This document shows, in pieces, positions 41,681 through 55,900 of a stretch of 64,000 bases of DNA; within the stretch, counting starts at the first letter, position 1, and every line of letters begins with the position of its first letter. Location of the stretch: the NCBI GenBank assembly GCA_037893225.1, contig JAZGUH010000199.1, forward strand, positions 3,534,001 to 3,598,000, in the 5' to 3' direction. The translations under genes and the position numbers were made by a program. Below the pieces are notes generated by a model, which did no database searches, was not told the DNA's origin, and worked only from the letters and a program-made list of their open reading frames with translations. This DNA comes from Hippasteria phrygiana. Its lineage: Eukaryota; Echinodermata; Asteroidea; Valvatida; Goniasteridae.

Positions 41681-43896
41681 AAAATTGCAATTTCGACCAA
41701 GTATGAAGCAATTTACGACTTGCAACTGTGAGAAAAGGCTCCCAGGCATCTCCAGGATCGATTTCAATCAAATTTAGAAAACCCCCTTTTTGGGCCAAAA
41801 TCGTTAAAAATGGTAAGGGTTACCCCTTGCCGTTATTTCCGGGTCGAAAAAAAAGTTGGCCTGAAAATGGCAGAAAATTTTGCCAATGAGGAGGGAAGAA
41901 TAGCCCTGCAATAATAGAGGTCAAATGTCAAAGTTGAATTATTTATGATATTTAAAAAAAAATGATATTTCTCATATTTTGGGCAAAAATTGCAATTTCG
42001 ACCAAGTATGAAGCAATTGACGACTTGCAACTGTGAGAAAAGGCTCCCAGGCATCTCCAGAATCGATTTCAATCAAATTTAGAAAACCCCTTTTTGGGCC
42101 AAAATCGTCAAAAATGGTAAGGGTTACCCCTTGCCGTTATTTCCGGGTCGAAAAAAAAGTTGGCCTGAAAATGGCAGAAAATTTAGCCAATGAGGAGGGA
42201 AGAATAGCCCTGCAATAATAGATGTCAAATGTCAAAGTTGAATTATTTATGATATTTTTTTTAAAATATGATATTTTTCATATTTTGGGCAAAAATTGCA
42301 ATTTCGACCAAGTATGAAGCAATTGACGACTTGCAACTGTGAGAAAAGGCTCCCAGGCATCTCCAGGATCGATTTCAATCAAATTCAGAAAACCCCCTTT
42401 TTGGGCCAAAATCGTCAAAAATGGTAAGGGTTACCCCTTGCCGTTATTTCCGGGTCGAAAAAAAAAGTTGGCCTGAAAATGGCAGAAAATTTAGCCAATG
42501 AGGAGGGAAGAATAGCCCTGCAATAACAGAGGTCAAATGTCAAAGTTGAATTATTTATGATATTTAAAAAAAAATGATATTTCTCATATTTTGGGCAAAA
42601 ATTGCAATTTCGACCAAGTATGAAGCAATTGACGACTTGCAACTGTGAGAAAAGGCTCCCAGGCATCTCCAGAATCGATTTCAATCAAATTTAGAAAACC
42701 CCCTTTTTGGGCCAAAATCGTCAAAAATGGTAAGGGTTACCCCTTGCCGTTATTTCCGGGTCGAAAAAGAAGTTGGCCTGAAAATGGCAGAAAATTTAGC
42801 CAATGAGGAGGGAAGAATAGCCCTGCAATAATAGAGGTCAAATGTCAAAGTTGAATTATTTATGATATTTCTTTTTAAATATGATATTTTTCATATTTTG
42901 GGCAAAAATTGCAATTTCGACCAAGTATGAAGCAATTGACGACTTGCAACTGTGAGAAAAGGCTCCCAGGCATCTCCAGGATCGATTTCAATCAAATTTA
43001 GAAAACCCCTTTTTTGGGCCAAAATCGTCAAAATTGGTAAGGGTTACCCCTTGCCGTTATTTCCGGGTCGAAAAAAGAGTTGGCCTGAAAATGGCAGAAA
43101 ATTTAGCCAATGAGGAGGGAAGAATAGCCCTGCAATAATAGAGGTCAAATGTCAAAGTTGAATTATTTATGATATTTTTCTACAAATATGATATTTTTCA
43201 TATTTTGGGCAAAAATTGCAATTTCGACCAAGTATGAAGCAATTCACGACTTGCAACTGTGAGAAAAGGCTCCCAGGCATCTCCAGGATCGATTTCAATC
43301 AAATTGAGAAAACCCCCTTTTTGGGCCAAAATCGTTAAAAATGGTAAGGGTTACCCCTTGCCGTTATTTCCGGGTCGAAAAAAAAGTTGGCCTGAAAATG
43401 GCAGAAAATTTAGCCAATGAGGAGGGAAGAATAGCCCTGCAATAATAGATGTCAAATGTCAAAGTTGAATTATTTATGATATTTTTAAAAAAATGATATT
43501 TCTCATATTTTGGGCAAAAATTGCAATTTCGACCAAGTATGAAGCAATTGACGACTTGCAACTGTGAGAAAAGGCTCCCAGGCATCTCCAGAATCGATTT
43601 CAATCAAATTTAGAAAACCCCATTTTTGGGCCAAAATCGTCAAAAATGGTAAGGGTTACCCCTTGCCGTTATTTCCGGGTCGAAAAAAAAGTTGGCCTGA
43701 AAATGGCAGAAAATTTAGCCAATGAGGAGGGAAGAATAGCCCTGCAATAATAGATGTCAAATGTCAAAGTTGAATTATTTATGATATTTTTTTTAAAATA
43801 TGATATTTTTCATATTTTGGGCAAAAATTGCAATTTCGACCAAGTATGAAGCAATTGACGACTTGCAACTGTGAGAAAAGGCTCCCAGGATCGATT

Positions 43897-46800
43897 TCAA
43901 TCAAATTTAGAAAACCCCCTTTTTGGGCCAAAATCGTCAAAAATGGTAAGGGTCACCCCTTGCCGTTTTGTTCCGGGTCGAAAAAAAGTTGGCCTGAAAA
44001 TGTAAGAAAATTTAGCCAATGAGGAGGGAAGAATAGCCCTGCCATAATAGAGGTCAAATGTCAAAAGTGAATTATTTATGATATTTTTTTTTAAATATGG
44101 TATTTTTCTTATTTTTGGCAAAAATTGCAATTTCGACCAAGTATGAAGCAATTGACGACTTGCAACTGTGAGAAAAGGCTCCCAGGCATCTCCAGGATCG
44201 ATTTCAATCAAATTTAGAAAACCCCTTTTTGGGCCAAAATCGTCAAAAATGGTAAGGGTTACCCCTTGCCGTTTTGTTCCGGGTCGAAAAAAAAGTTGGC
44301 CTGAAAATGGCAGAAAATTTTGCTAATGAGGAGGGAAGAATAGCCCTGCAATTATAGAGGTCAAATGTCAAAGTTGAATTATTTATGATATTATTAAAAA
44401 AATGATATTTCTCATATTTTGGGCAAAAATTGCAATTTCGACCAAGTATGAAGCAATTGACGACTTGCAACTGTGAGAAAAGGCTCCCAGGATCGATTTC
44501 AATCAAATTTAGAAAACCCCCTTTTTGGGCCAAAATCGTCAAAAATGGTAAGGGTTACCCCTTGCCGTTTTGTTCCGGGTCGAAAAAAAGTTGGCCTGAA
44601 AATGTAAGAAAATTTAGCCAATGAGGAGGGAAGAATAGCCCTGCAATAATAGAGGTCAAATGTCAAAAGTGAATTATTTATGATATTTTTTTTTAAATAT
44701 GGTATTTTTCTTATTTTTGGCAAAAATTGCAATTTCGACCAAGTATATAGCAATTGACGACTTGCAACTGTGAGAAAAGGCTCCCAGGCATCTCCAGGAT
44801 CGATTTCAATCAAATTTAGAAAACCCCTTTTTGGGCCAAAATCGTCAAAAATGGTAAGGGTTACCCCTTGCCGTTTTGTTCCGGGTCGAAAAAAAGTTGG
44901 CCTGAAAATGGCAGAAAATTTTGCTAATGAGGAGGGAAGAATAGCCCTGCAATTATAGAGGTCAAATGTCAAAGTTGAATTATTTATGATATTATTAAAA
45001 AAATGATATTTCTCATATTTTGGGCAAAAATTGCAATTTCGACCAAGTATGAAGCAATTGACGACTTGCAACTGTGAGAAAAGGCTCCCAGGCATCTCCA
45101 GAATCGATTTCAATCAAATTTAGAAAACCCCTTTTTTGGGCCAAAATCGTCAGAAATGGTAAGGGTTACCCCTTGCCGTTATTTCCGGGTCGAAAAAAGA
45201 GTTGCCCTGAAAATGGCAGAAAATTTAGCCAATGAGGAGGGAAGAATAGCCCTGCAATAATAGAGGTCAAATGTCAAAGTTGAATTATTTATGATATTTT
45301 TTTAAAAATACGATATTTTTCATATTTTGGGCAAAAATTGCAATTTCGACCAAGTATGAAGCAATTGACGACTTGCAACTGTGAGAAAAGGCTCCCAGGC
45401 ATCTCCAGAATCGATTTCAATCAAATTTAGAAAACCCCTTTTTTGGGCCAAAATCGTCAAAAATGGTAAGGGTTACCCCTTGCCGTTATTTCCGGGTCGA
45501 AAAAAAAGTTGGCCTGAAAATGGCAGACAATTTAGCCAATGAGGAGGGAAGAATAGCCCTGCAGGAATAGAGGTCAAATGTCAAAGTTGAATTATTTATG
45601 ATATTTTTTTTTTAATATGGTATTTTTCATATTTTGGGCAAAAATTGCAATTTCGACCAAGTATGAAGCAATTGACGACTTGCAACTGTGAGAAAAGGCT
45701 CCCAGGCATCTCCAGGATCGATTTCAATCAAATTTAGAAAACCCCCCTTTTTGGGCCAAAATCGTCAAAAATGGTAAGGGTTACCCCTTGCCGTTTTGTT
45801 CCGGGTCGAAAAAAAGTTGGCCTGAAAATGGCAGAAAATTTTGCTAATGAGGAGGGAAGAATAGCCCTGCAATAATAGAGGTCAAATGTCAAAGTTGAAT
45901 TATTTATGATATTATTAAAAAAATGATATTTTTTTTTCATATTTTGGGCAAAAATTGCAATTTCGACCAAGTATGAAGCAATTCACGACTTGCAACTGTG
46001 AGAAAAGGCTCCCAGGCATCTCCAGAATCGATTTCAATCAAATTTAGAAAACCCCTTTTTTGGGCCAAAATCGTCAAAAATGGTAAGGGTTACCCCTTGC
46101 CGTTTTTTCCGGGTCGAAAAAAATGTTGCCCTGAAAATGGCAGAAAATTTAGCCAATGAGGAGGGAAGAATAGCCCTGCAATAATAAAGTTCAAATGTCA
46201 AAGTTGAATTATTTATGATATTTTTTTTAAAATACGATATTTTTCATATTTTGGGAAAAAATTGCAATTTCGACCAAGTATGAAGCAATTGACGACTTGC
46301 AACTGTGAGAAAAGGCTCCCAGGCATCTCCAGGATCGATTTCAATCAAATTGAGAAAACCCCCTTTTTGGGCCAAAATCGTTAAAAATGGTAAGGGTTAC
46401 CCCTTGCCGTTATTTCCGGGTCGAAAAAAAAGTTGGCCTGAAAATGGCAGAAAATTTAGCCAATGAGGAGGGAAGAATAGCCCTGCAATAATAGATGTCA
46501 AATGTCAAAGTTGAATTATTTATGATATTTTTTTTAAAATATGATATTTTTCATATTTTGGGCAAAAATTGCAATTTCGACCAAGTATGAAGCAATTGAC
46601 GACTTGCAACTGTGAGAAAAGGCTCCCAGGATCGATTTCAATCAAATTTAGAAAACCCCCTTTTTGGGCCAAAATCGTCAAAAATGGTAAGGGTCACCCC
46701 TTGCCGTTTTGTTCCGGGTCGAAAAAAAGTTGGCCTGAAAATGTAAGAAAATTTAGCCAATGAGGAGGGAAGAATAGCCCTGCAATAATAGAGGTCAAAT

Positions 46801-49800
46801 GTCAAAAGTGAATTATTTATGATATTTTTTTTTAAATATGGTATTTTTCTTATTTTTGGCAAAAATTGCAATTTCGACCAAGTATGAAGCAATTGACGAC
46901 TTGCAACTGTGAGAAAAGGCTCCCAGGCATCTCCAGGATCGATTTCAATCAAATTTAGAAAACCCCTTTTTGGGCCAAAATCGTCAAAAATGGTAAGGGT
47001 TACCCCTTGCCGTTTTGTTCCGGGTCGAAAAAAAAGTTGGCCTGAAAATGGCAGAAAATTTTGCTAATGAGGAGGGAAGAATAGCCCTGCAATTATAGAG
47101 GTCAAATGTCAAAGTTGAATTATTTATGATATTATTAAAAAAATGATATTTCTCATATTTTGGGCAAAAATTGCAATTTCGACCAAGTATGAAGCAATTG
47201 ACGACTTGCAACTGTGAGAAAAGGCTCCCAGGATCGATTTCAATCAAATTTAGAAAACCCCCTTTTTGGGCCAAAATCGTCAAAAATGGTAAGGGTTACC
47301 CCTTGCCGTTTTGTTCCGGGTCGAAAAAAAGTTGGCCTGAAAATGTAAGAAAATTTAGCCAATGAGGAGGGAAGAATAGCCCTGCAATAATAGAGGTCAA
47401 ATGTCAAAAGTGAATTATTTATGATATTTCTTTTTAAATATGGTATTTTTCTTATTTTTGGCAAAAATTGCAATTTCGACCAAGTATATAGCAATTGACG
47501 ACTTGCAACTGTGAGAAAAGGCTCCCAGGCATCTCCAGGATCGATTTCAATCAAATTTAGAAAACCCCTTTTTGGGCCAAAATCGTCAAAAATGGTAAGG
47601 GTTACCCCTTGCCGTTTTGTTCCGGGTCGAAAAAAAGTTGGCCTGAAAATGGCAGAAAATTTTGCTAATGAGGAGGGAAGAATAGCCCTGCAATTATAGA
47701 GGTCAAATGTCAAAGTTGAATTATTTATGATATTATTAAAAAAATGATATTTCTCATATTTTGGGCAAAAATTGCAATTTCGACCAAGTATGAAGCAATT
47801 GACGACTTGCAACTGTGAGAAAAGGCTCCCAGGCATCTCCAGAATCGATTTCAATCAAATTTAGAAAACCCCTTTTTTGGGCCAAAATCGTCAGAAATGG
47901 TAAGGGTTACCCCTTGCCGTTATTTCCGGGTCGAAAAAAGAGTTGCCCTGAAAATGGCAGAAAATTTAGCCAATGAGGAGGGAAGAATAGCCCTGCAATA
48001 ATAGAGGTCAAATGTCAAAGTTGAATTATTTATGATATTTTTTTAAAAATACGATATTTTTCATATTTTGGGCAAAAATTGCAATTTCGACCAAGTATGA
48101 AGCAATTGACGACTTGCAACTGTGAGAAAAGGCTCCCAGGCATCTCCAGAATCGATTTCAATCAAATTTAGAAAACCCCTTTTTTGGGCCAAAATCGTCA
48201 AAAATGGTAAGGGTTACCCCTTGCCGTTATTTCCGGGTCGAAAAAAAAGTTGGCCTGAAAATGGCAGACAATTTAGCCAATGAGGAGGGAAGAATAGCCC
48301 TGCAGGAATAGAGGTCAAATGTCAAAGTTGAATTATTTATGATATTTTTTTTTTAATATGGTATTTTTCATATTTTGGGCAAAAATTGCAATTTCGACCA
48401 AGTATGAAGCAATTGACGACTTGCAACTGTGAGAAAAGGCTCCCAGGCATCTCCAGGATCGATTTCAATCAAATTTAGAAAACCCCCCTTTTTGGGCCAA
48501 AATCGTCAAAAATGGTAAGGGTTACCCCTTGCCGTTTTGTTCCGGGTCGAAAAAAAGTTGGCCTGAAAATGGCAGAAAATTTTGCTAATGAGGAGGGAAG
48601 AATAGCCCTGCAATAATAGAGGTCAAATGTCAAAGTTGAATTATTTATGATATTATTAAAAAAATGATATTTTTCATATTTTGGGCAAAAATTGCAATTT
48701 CGACCAAGTATGAAGCAATTCACGACTTGCAACTGTGAGAAAAGGCTCCCAGGCATCTCCAGAATCGATTTCAATCAAATTTAGAAAACCCCTTTTTTGG
48801 GCCAAAATCGTCAAAAATGGTAAGGGTTACCCCTTGCCGTTTTTTCCGGGTCGAAAAAAATGTTGCCCTGAAAATGGCAGAAAATTTAGCCAATGAGGAG
48901 GGAAGAATAGCCCTGCAATAATAAAGTTCAAATGTCAAAGTTGAATTATTTATGATATTTTTTTTAAAATACGATATTTTTCATATTTTGGGAAAAAATT
49001 GCAATTTCGACCAAGTATGAAGCAATTGACGACTTGCAACTGTGAGAAAAGGCTCCCAGGCATCTCCAGGATCGATTTCAATCAAATTGAGAAAACCCCC
49101 TTTTTGGGCCAAAATCGTTAAAAATGGTAAGGGTTACCCCTTGCCGTTATTTCCGGGTCGAAAAAAAAGTTGGCCTGAAAATGGCAGAAAATTTAGCCAA
49201 TGAGGAGGGAAGAATAGCCCTGCAATAATAGATGTCAAATGTCAAAGTTGAATTATTTATGATATTTTTAAAAAAATGATATTTCTCATATTTTGGGCAA
49301 AAATTGCAATTTCGACCAAGTATGAAGCAATTGACGACTTGCAACTGTGAGAAAAGGCTCCCAGGCATCTCCAGAATCGATTTCAATCAAATTTAGAAAA
49401 CCCCATTTTTGGGCCAAAATCGTCAAAAATGGTAAGGGTTACCCCTTGCCGTTATTTCCGGGTCGAAAAAAAAGTTGGCCTGAAAATGGCAGAAAATTTA
49501 GCCAATGAGGAGGGAAGAATAGCCCTGCAATAATAGATGTCAAATGTCAAAGTTGAATTATTTATGATATTTTTTTTAAAATATGATATTTTTCATATTT
49601 TGGGCAAAAATTGCAATTTCGACCAAGTATGAAGCAATTGACGACTTGCAACTGTGAGAAAAGGCTCCCAGGATCGATTTCAATCAAATTTAGAAAACCC
49701 CCTTTTTGGGCCAAAATCGTCAAAAATGGTAAGGGTCACCCCTTGCCGTTTTGTTCCGGGTCGAAAAAAAGTTGGCCTGAAAATGTAAGAAAATTTAGCC

Positions 49801-52800
49801 AATGAGGAGGGAAGAATAGCCCTGCAATAATAGAGGTCAAATGTCAAAAGTGAATTATTTATGATATTTTTTTTTAAATATGGTATTTTTCTTATTTTTG
49901 GCAAAAATTGCAATTTCGACCAAGTATGAAGCAATTGACGACTTGCAACTGTGAGAAAAGGCTCCCAGGCATCTCCAGGATCGATTTCAATCAAATTTAG
50001 AAAACCCCTTTTTGGGCCAAAATCGTCAAAAATGGTAAGGGTTACCCCTTGCCGTTTTGTTCCGGGTCGAAAAAAAAGTTGGCCTGAAAATGGCAGAAAA
50101 TTTTGCTAATGAGGAGGGAAGAATAGCCCTGCAATTATAGAGGTCAAATGTCAAAGTTGAATTATTTATGATATTATTAAAAAAATGATATTTCTCATAT
50201 TTTGGGCAAAAATTGCAATTTCGACCAAGTATGAAGCAATTGACGACTTGCAACTGTGAGAAAAGGCTCCCAGGATCGATTTCAATCAAATTTAGAAAAC
50301 CCCCTTTTTGGGCCAAAATCGTCAAAAATGGTAAGGGTTACCCCTTGCCGTTTTGTTCCGGGTCGAAAAAAAGTTGGCCTGAAAATGTAAGAAAATTTAG
50401 CCAATGAGGAGGGAAGAATAGCCCTGCAATAATAGAGGTCAAATGTCAAAAGTGAATTATTTATGATATTTTTTTTTAAATATGGTATTTTTCTTATTTT
50501 TGGCAAAAATTGCAATTTCGACCAAGTATATAGCAATTGACGACTTGCAACTGTGAGAAAAGGCTCCCAGGCATCTCCAGGATCGATTTCAATCAAATTT
50601 AGAAAACCCCTTTTTGGGCCAAAATCGTCAAAAATGGTAAGGGTTACCCCTTGCCGTTTTGTTCCGGGTCGAAAAAAAGTTGGCCTGAAAATGGCAGAAA
50701 ATTTTGCTAATGAGGAGGGAAGAATAGCCCTGCAATTATAGAGGTCAAATGTCAAAGTTGAATTATTTATGATATTATTAAAAAAATGATATTTCTCATA
50801 TTTTGGGCAAAAATTGCAATTTCGACCAAGTATGAAGCAATTGACGACTTGCAACTGTGAGAAAAGGCTCCCAGGCATCTCCAGAATCGATTTCAATCAA
50901 ATTTAGAAAACCCCTTTTTTGGGCCAAAATCGTCAGAAATGGTAAGGGTTACCCCTTGCCGTTATTTCCGGGTCGAAAAAAGAGTTGCCCTGAAAATGGC
51001 AGAAAATTTAGCCAATGAGGAGGGAAGAATAGCCCTGCAATAATAGAGGTCAAATGTCAAAGTTGAATTATTTATGATATTTTTTTAAAAATACGATATT
51101 TTTCATATTTTGGGCAAAAATTGCAATTTCGACCAAGTATGAAGCAATTGACGACTTGCAACTGTGAGAAAAGGCTCCCAGGCATCTCCAGAATCGATTT
51201 CAATCAAATTTAGAAAACCCCTTTTTTGGGCCAAAATCGTCAAAAATGGTAAGGGTTACCCCTTGCCGTTATTTCCGGGTCGAAAAAAAAGTTGGCCTGA
51301 AAATGGCAGACAATTTAGCCAATGAGGAGGGAAGAATAGCCCTGCAGGAATAGAGGTCAAATGTCAAAGTTGAATTATTTATGATATTTTTTTTTTAATA
51401 TGGTATTTTTCATATTTTGGGCAAAAATTGCAATTTCGACCAAGTATGAAGCAATTGACGACTTGCAACTGTGAGAAAAGGCTCCCAGGCATCTCCAGGA
51501 TCGATTTCAATCAAATTTAGAAAACCCCCCTTTTTGGGCCAAAATCGTCAAAAATGGTAAGGGTTACCCCTTGCCGTTTTGTTCCGGGTCGAAAAAAAGT
51601 TGGCCTGAAAATGGCAGAAAATTTTGCTAATGAGGAGGGAAGAATAGCCCTGCAATAATAGAGGTCAAATGTCAAAGTTGAATTATTTATGATATTATTA
51701 AAAAAATGATATTTTTCATATTTTGGGCAAAAATTGCAATTTCGACCAAGTATGAAGCAATTCACGACTTGCAACTGTGAGAAAAGGCTCCCAGGCATCT
51801 CCAGAATCGATTTCAATCAAATTTAGAAAACCCCTTTTTTGGGCCAAAATCGTCAAAAATGGTAAGGGTTACCCCTTGCCGTTTTTTCCGGGTCGAAAAA
51901 AATGTTGCCCTGAAAATGGCAGAAAATTTAGCCAATGAGGAGGGAAGAATAGCCCTGCAATAATAAAGGTCAAATGTCAAAGTTGAATTATTTATGATAT
52001 TTTTTTTAAAATACGATATTTTTCATATTTTGGGAAAAAATTGCAATTTCGACCAAGTATGAAGCAATTGACGACTTGCAACTGTGAGAAAAGGCTCCCA
52101 GGCATCTCCAGGATCGATTTCAATCAAATTTAGAAAACCCCCTTTTTGGGCCAAAATCGTTAAAAATGGTAAGGGTTACCCCTTGCCGTTTTGTTCCGGG
52201 TCGAAAAAGAGTTGGCCTGAAAATGGCAGAAAATTTTGCCAATGAGGAGGGAAGAATAGCCCTGCAATAATAGAGGTCAAATGTCAAAGTTGAATTATTT
52301 ATGATATTTCTTTTTAAATATGATATTTTTCATATTTTGGGCAAAAATTGCAATTTCGACCAAGTATGAAGCAATTGACGACTTGCAACTGTGAGAAAAG
52401 GCTCCCAGGCATCTCCAGGATCGATTTCAATCAAATTTAGAAAACCCCTTTTTTGGGCCAAAATCGTCAAAATTGGTAAGGGTTACCCCTTGCCGTTATT
52501 TCCGGGTCGAAAAAAGAGTTGGCCTGAAAATGGCAGAAAATTTAGCCAATGAGGAGGGAAGAATAGCCCTGCAATAATAGAGGTCAAATGTCAAAGTTGA
52601 ATTATTTATGATATTTTTCTACAAATATGATATTTTTCATATTTTGGGCAAAAATTGCAATTTCGACCAAGTATGAAGCAATTCACGACTTGCAACTGTG
52701 AGAAAAGGCTCCCAGGCATCTCCAGGATCGATTTCAATCAAATTGAGAAAACCCCCTTTTTGGGCCAAAATCGTTAAAAATGGTAAGGGTTACCCCTTGC

Positions 52801-55800
52801 CGTTATTTCCGGGTCGAAAAAAAAGTTGGCCTGAAAATGGCAGAAAATTTAGCCAATGAGGAGGGAAGAATAGCCCTGCAATAATAGATGTCAAATGTCA
52901 AAGTTGAATTATTTATGATATTTTAAAAAAAATGATATTTCTCATATTTTGGGCAAAAATTGCAATTTCGACCAAGTATGAAGCAATTGACGACTTGCAA
53001 CTGTGAGAAAAGGCTCCCAGGCATCTCCAGAATCGATTTCAATCAAATTTAGAAAACCCCATTTTTGGGCCAAAATCGTCAAAAATGGTAAGGGTTACCC
53101 CTTGCCGTTATTTCCGGGTCGAAAAAAAAGTTGGCCTGAAAATGGCAGAAAATTTAGCCAATGAGGAGGGAAGAATAGCCCTGCAATAATAGATGTCAAA
53201 TGTCAAAGTTGAATTATTTATGATATTTTTTTTAAAATATGATATTTTTCATATTTTGGGCAAAAATTGCAATTTCGACCAAGTATGAAGCAATTGACGA
53301 CTTGCAACTGTGAGAAAAGGCTCCCAGGATCGATTTCAATCAAATTTAGAAAACCCCCTTTTTGGGCCAAAATCGTCAAAAATGGTAAGGGTCACCCCTT
53401 GCCGTTTTGTTCCGGGTCGAAAAAAAGTTGGCCTGAAAATGTAAGAAAATTTAGCCAATGAGGAGGGAAGAATAGCCCTGCAATAATAGAGGTCAAATGT
53501 CAAAAGTGAATTATTTATGATATTTTTTTTTAAATATGGTATTTTTCTTATTTTTGGCAAAAATTGCAATTTCGACCAAGTATGAAGCAATTGACGACTT
53601 GCAACTGTGAGAAAAGGCTCCCAGGCATCTCCAGGATCGATTTCAATCAAATTTAGAAAACCCCTTTTTGGGCCAAAATCGTCAAAAATGGTAAGGGTTA
53701 CCCCTTGCCGTTTTGTTCCGGGTCGAAAAAAAAGTTGGCCTGAAAATGGCAGAAAATTTTGCTAATGAGGAGGGAAGAATAGCCCTGCAATTATAGAGGT
53801 CAAATGTCAAAGTTGAATTATTTATGATATTATTAAAAAAATGATATTTCTCATATTTTGGGCAAAAATTGCAATTTCGACCAAGTATGAAGCAATTGAC
53901 GACTTGCAACTGTGAGAAAAGGCTCCCAGGATCGATTTCAATCAAATTTAGAAAACCCCCTTTTTGGGCCAAAATCGTCAAAAATGGTAAGGGTTACCCC
54001 TTGCCGTTTTGTTCCGGGTCGAAAAAAAGTTGGCCTGAAAATGTAAGAAAATTTAGCCAATGAGGAGGGAAGAATAGCCCTGCAATAATAGAGGTCAAAT
54101 GTCAAAAGTGAATTATTTATGATATTTTTTTTTAAATATGGTATTTTTCTTATTTTTGGCAAAAATTGCAATTTCGACCAAGTATATAGCAATTGACGAC
54201 TTGCAACTGTGAGAAAAGGCTCCCAGGCATCTCCAGGATCGATTTCAATCAAATTTAGAAAACCCCTTTTTGGGCCAAAATCGTCAAAAATGGTAAGGGT
54301 TACCCCTTGCCGTTTTGTTCCGGGTCGAAAAAAAGTTGGCCTGAAAATGGCAGAAAATTTTGCTAATGAGGAGGGAAGAATAGCCCTGCAATTATAGAGG
54401 TCAAATGTCAAAGTTGAATTATTTATGATATTATTAAAAAAATGATATTTCTCATATTTTGGGCAAAAATTGCAATTTCGACCAAGTATGAAGCAATTGA
54501 CGACTTGCAACTGTGAGAAAAGGCTCCCAGGCATCTCCAGAATCGATTTCAATCAAATTTAGAAAACCCCTTTTTTGGGCCAAAATCGTCAGAAATGGTA
54601 AGGGTTACCCCTTGCCGTTATTTCCGGGTCGAAAAAAGAGTTGCCCTGAAAATGGCAGAAAATTTAGCCAATGAGGAGGGAAGAATAGCCCTGCAATAAT
54701 AGAGGTCAAATGTCAAAGTTGAATTATTTATGATATTTTTTTAAAAATACGATATTTTTCATATTTTGGGCAAAAATTGCAATTTCGACCAAGTATGAAG
54801 CAATTGACGACTTGCAACTGTGAGAAAAGGCTCCCAGGCATCTCCAGAATCGATTTCAATCAAATTTAGAAAACCCCTTTTTTGGGCCAAAATCGTCAAA
54901 AATGGTAAGGGTTACCCCTTGCCGTTATTTCCGGGTCGAAAAAAAAGTTGGCCTGAAAATGGCAGACAATTTAGCCAATGAGGAGGGAAGAATAGCCCTG
55001 CAGGAATAGAGGTCAAATGTCAAAGTTGAATTATTTATGATATTTTTTTTTTAATATGGTATTTTTCATATTTTGGGCAAAAATTGCAATTTCGACCAAG
55101 TATGAAGCAATTGACGACTTGCAACTGTGAGAAAAGGCTCCCAGGCATCTCCAGGATCGATTTCAATCAAATTTAGAAAACCCCCCTTTTTGGGCCAAAA
55201 TCGTCAAAAATGGTAAGGGTTACCCCTTGCCGTTTTGTTCCGGGTCGAAAAAAAGTTGGCCTGAAAATGGCAGAAAATTTTGCTAATGAGGAGGGAAGAA
55301 TAGCCCTGCAATAATAGAGGTCAAATGTCAAAGTTGAATTATTTATGATATTATTAAAAAAATGATATTTTTCATATTTTGGGCAAAAATTGCAATTTCG
55401 ACCAAGTATGAAGCAATTGACGACTTGCAACTGTGAGAAAAGGCTCCCAGGCATCTCCAGAATCGATTTCAATCAAATTTAGAAAACCCCTTTTTTGGGC
55501 CAAAATCGTCAAAAATGGTAAGGGTTACCCCTTGCCGTTTTTTCCGGGTCGAAAAAAATGTTGCCCTGAAAATGGCAGAAAATTTAGCCAATGAGGAGGG
55601 AAGAATAGCCCTGCAATAATAAAGGTCAAATGTCAAAGTTGAATTATTTATGATATTTTTTTTAAAATACGATATTTTTCATATTTTGGGAAAAAATTGC
55701 AATTTCGACCAAGTATGAAGCAATTGACGACTTGCAACTGTGAGAAAAGGCTCCCAGGCATCTCCAGGATCGATTTCAATCAAATTTAGAAAACCCCCTT

Positions 55801-55900
55801 TTTGGGCCAAAATCGTTAAAAATGGTAAGGGTTACCCCTTGCCGTTTTGTTCCGGGTCGAAAAAGAGTTGGCCTGAAAATGGCAGAAAATTTTGCCAATG
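43897..55900 (+). repeat. higher-order repeat C: 9-, 10- and 12-mer copies
   Basis: The same multi-monomer block starts at 43897, 46638, 49680 and 53336, giving intervals of 2741, 3042 and 3656 bp (9, 10 and 12 monomers). The markers GGGTCACCCCTTGCC, CAAAAGTGAATTATTT, AAGTATATAGCAATTGACG, GCAGACAATTTAGCC and CCCTGCAGGAATAGAGG recur in order in each copy. Confidence 0.88.
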
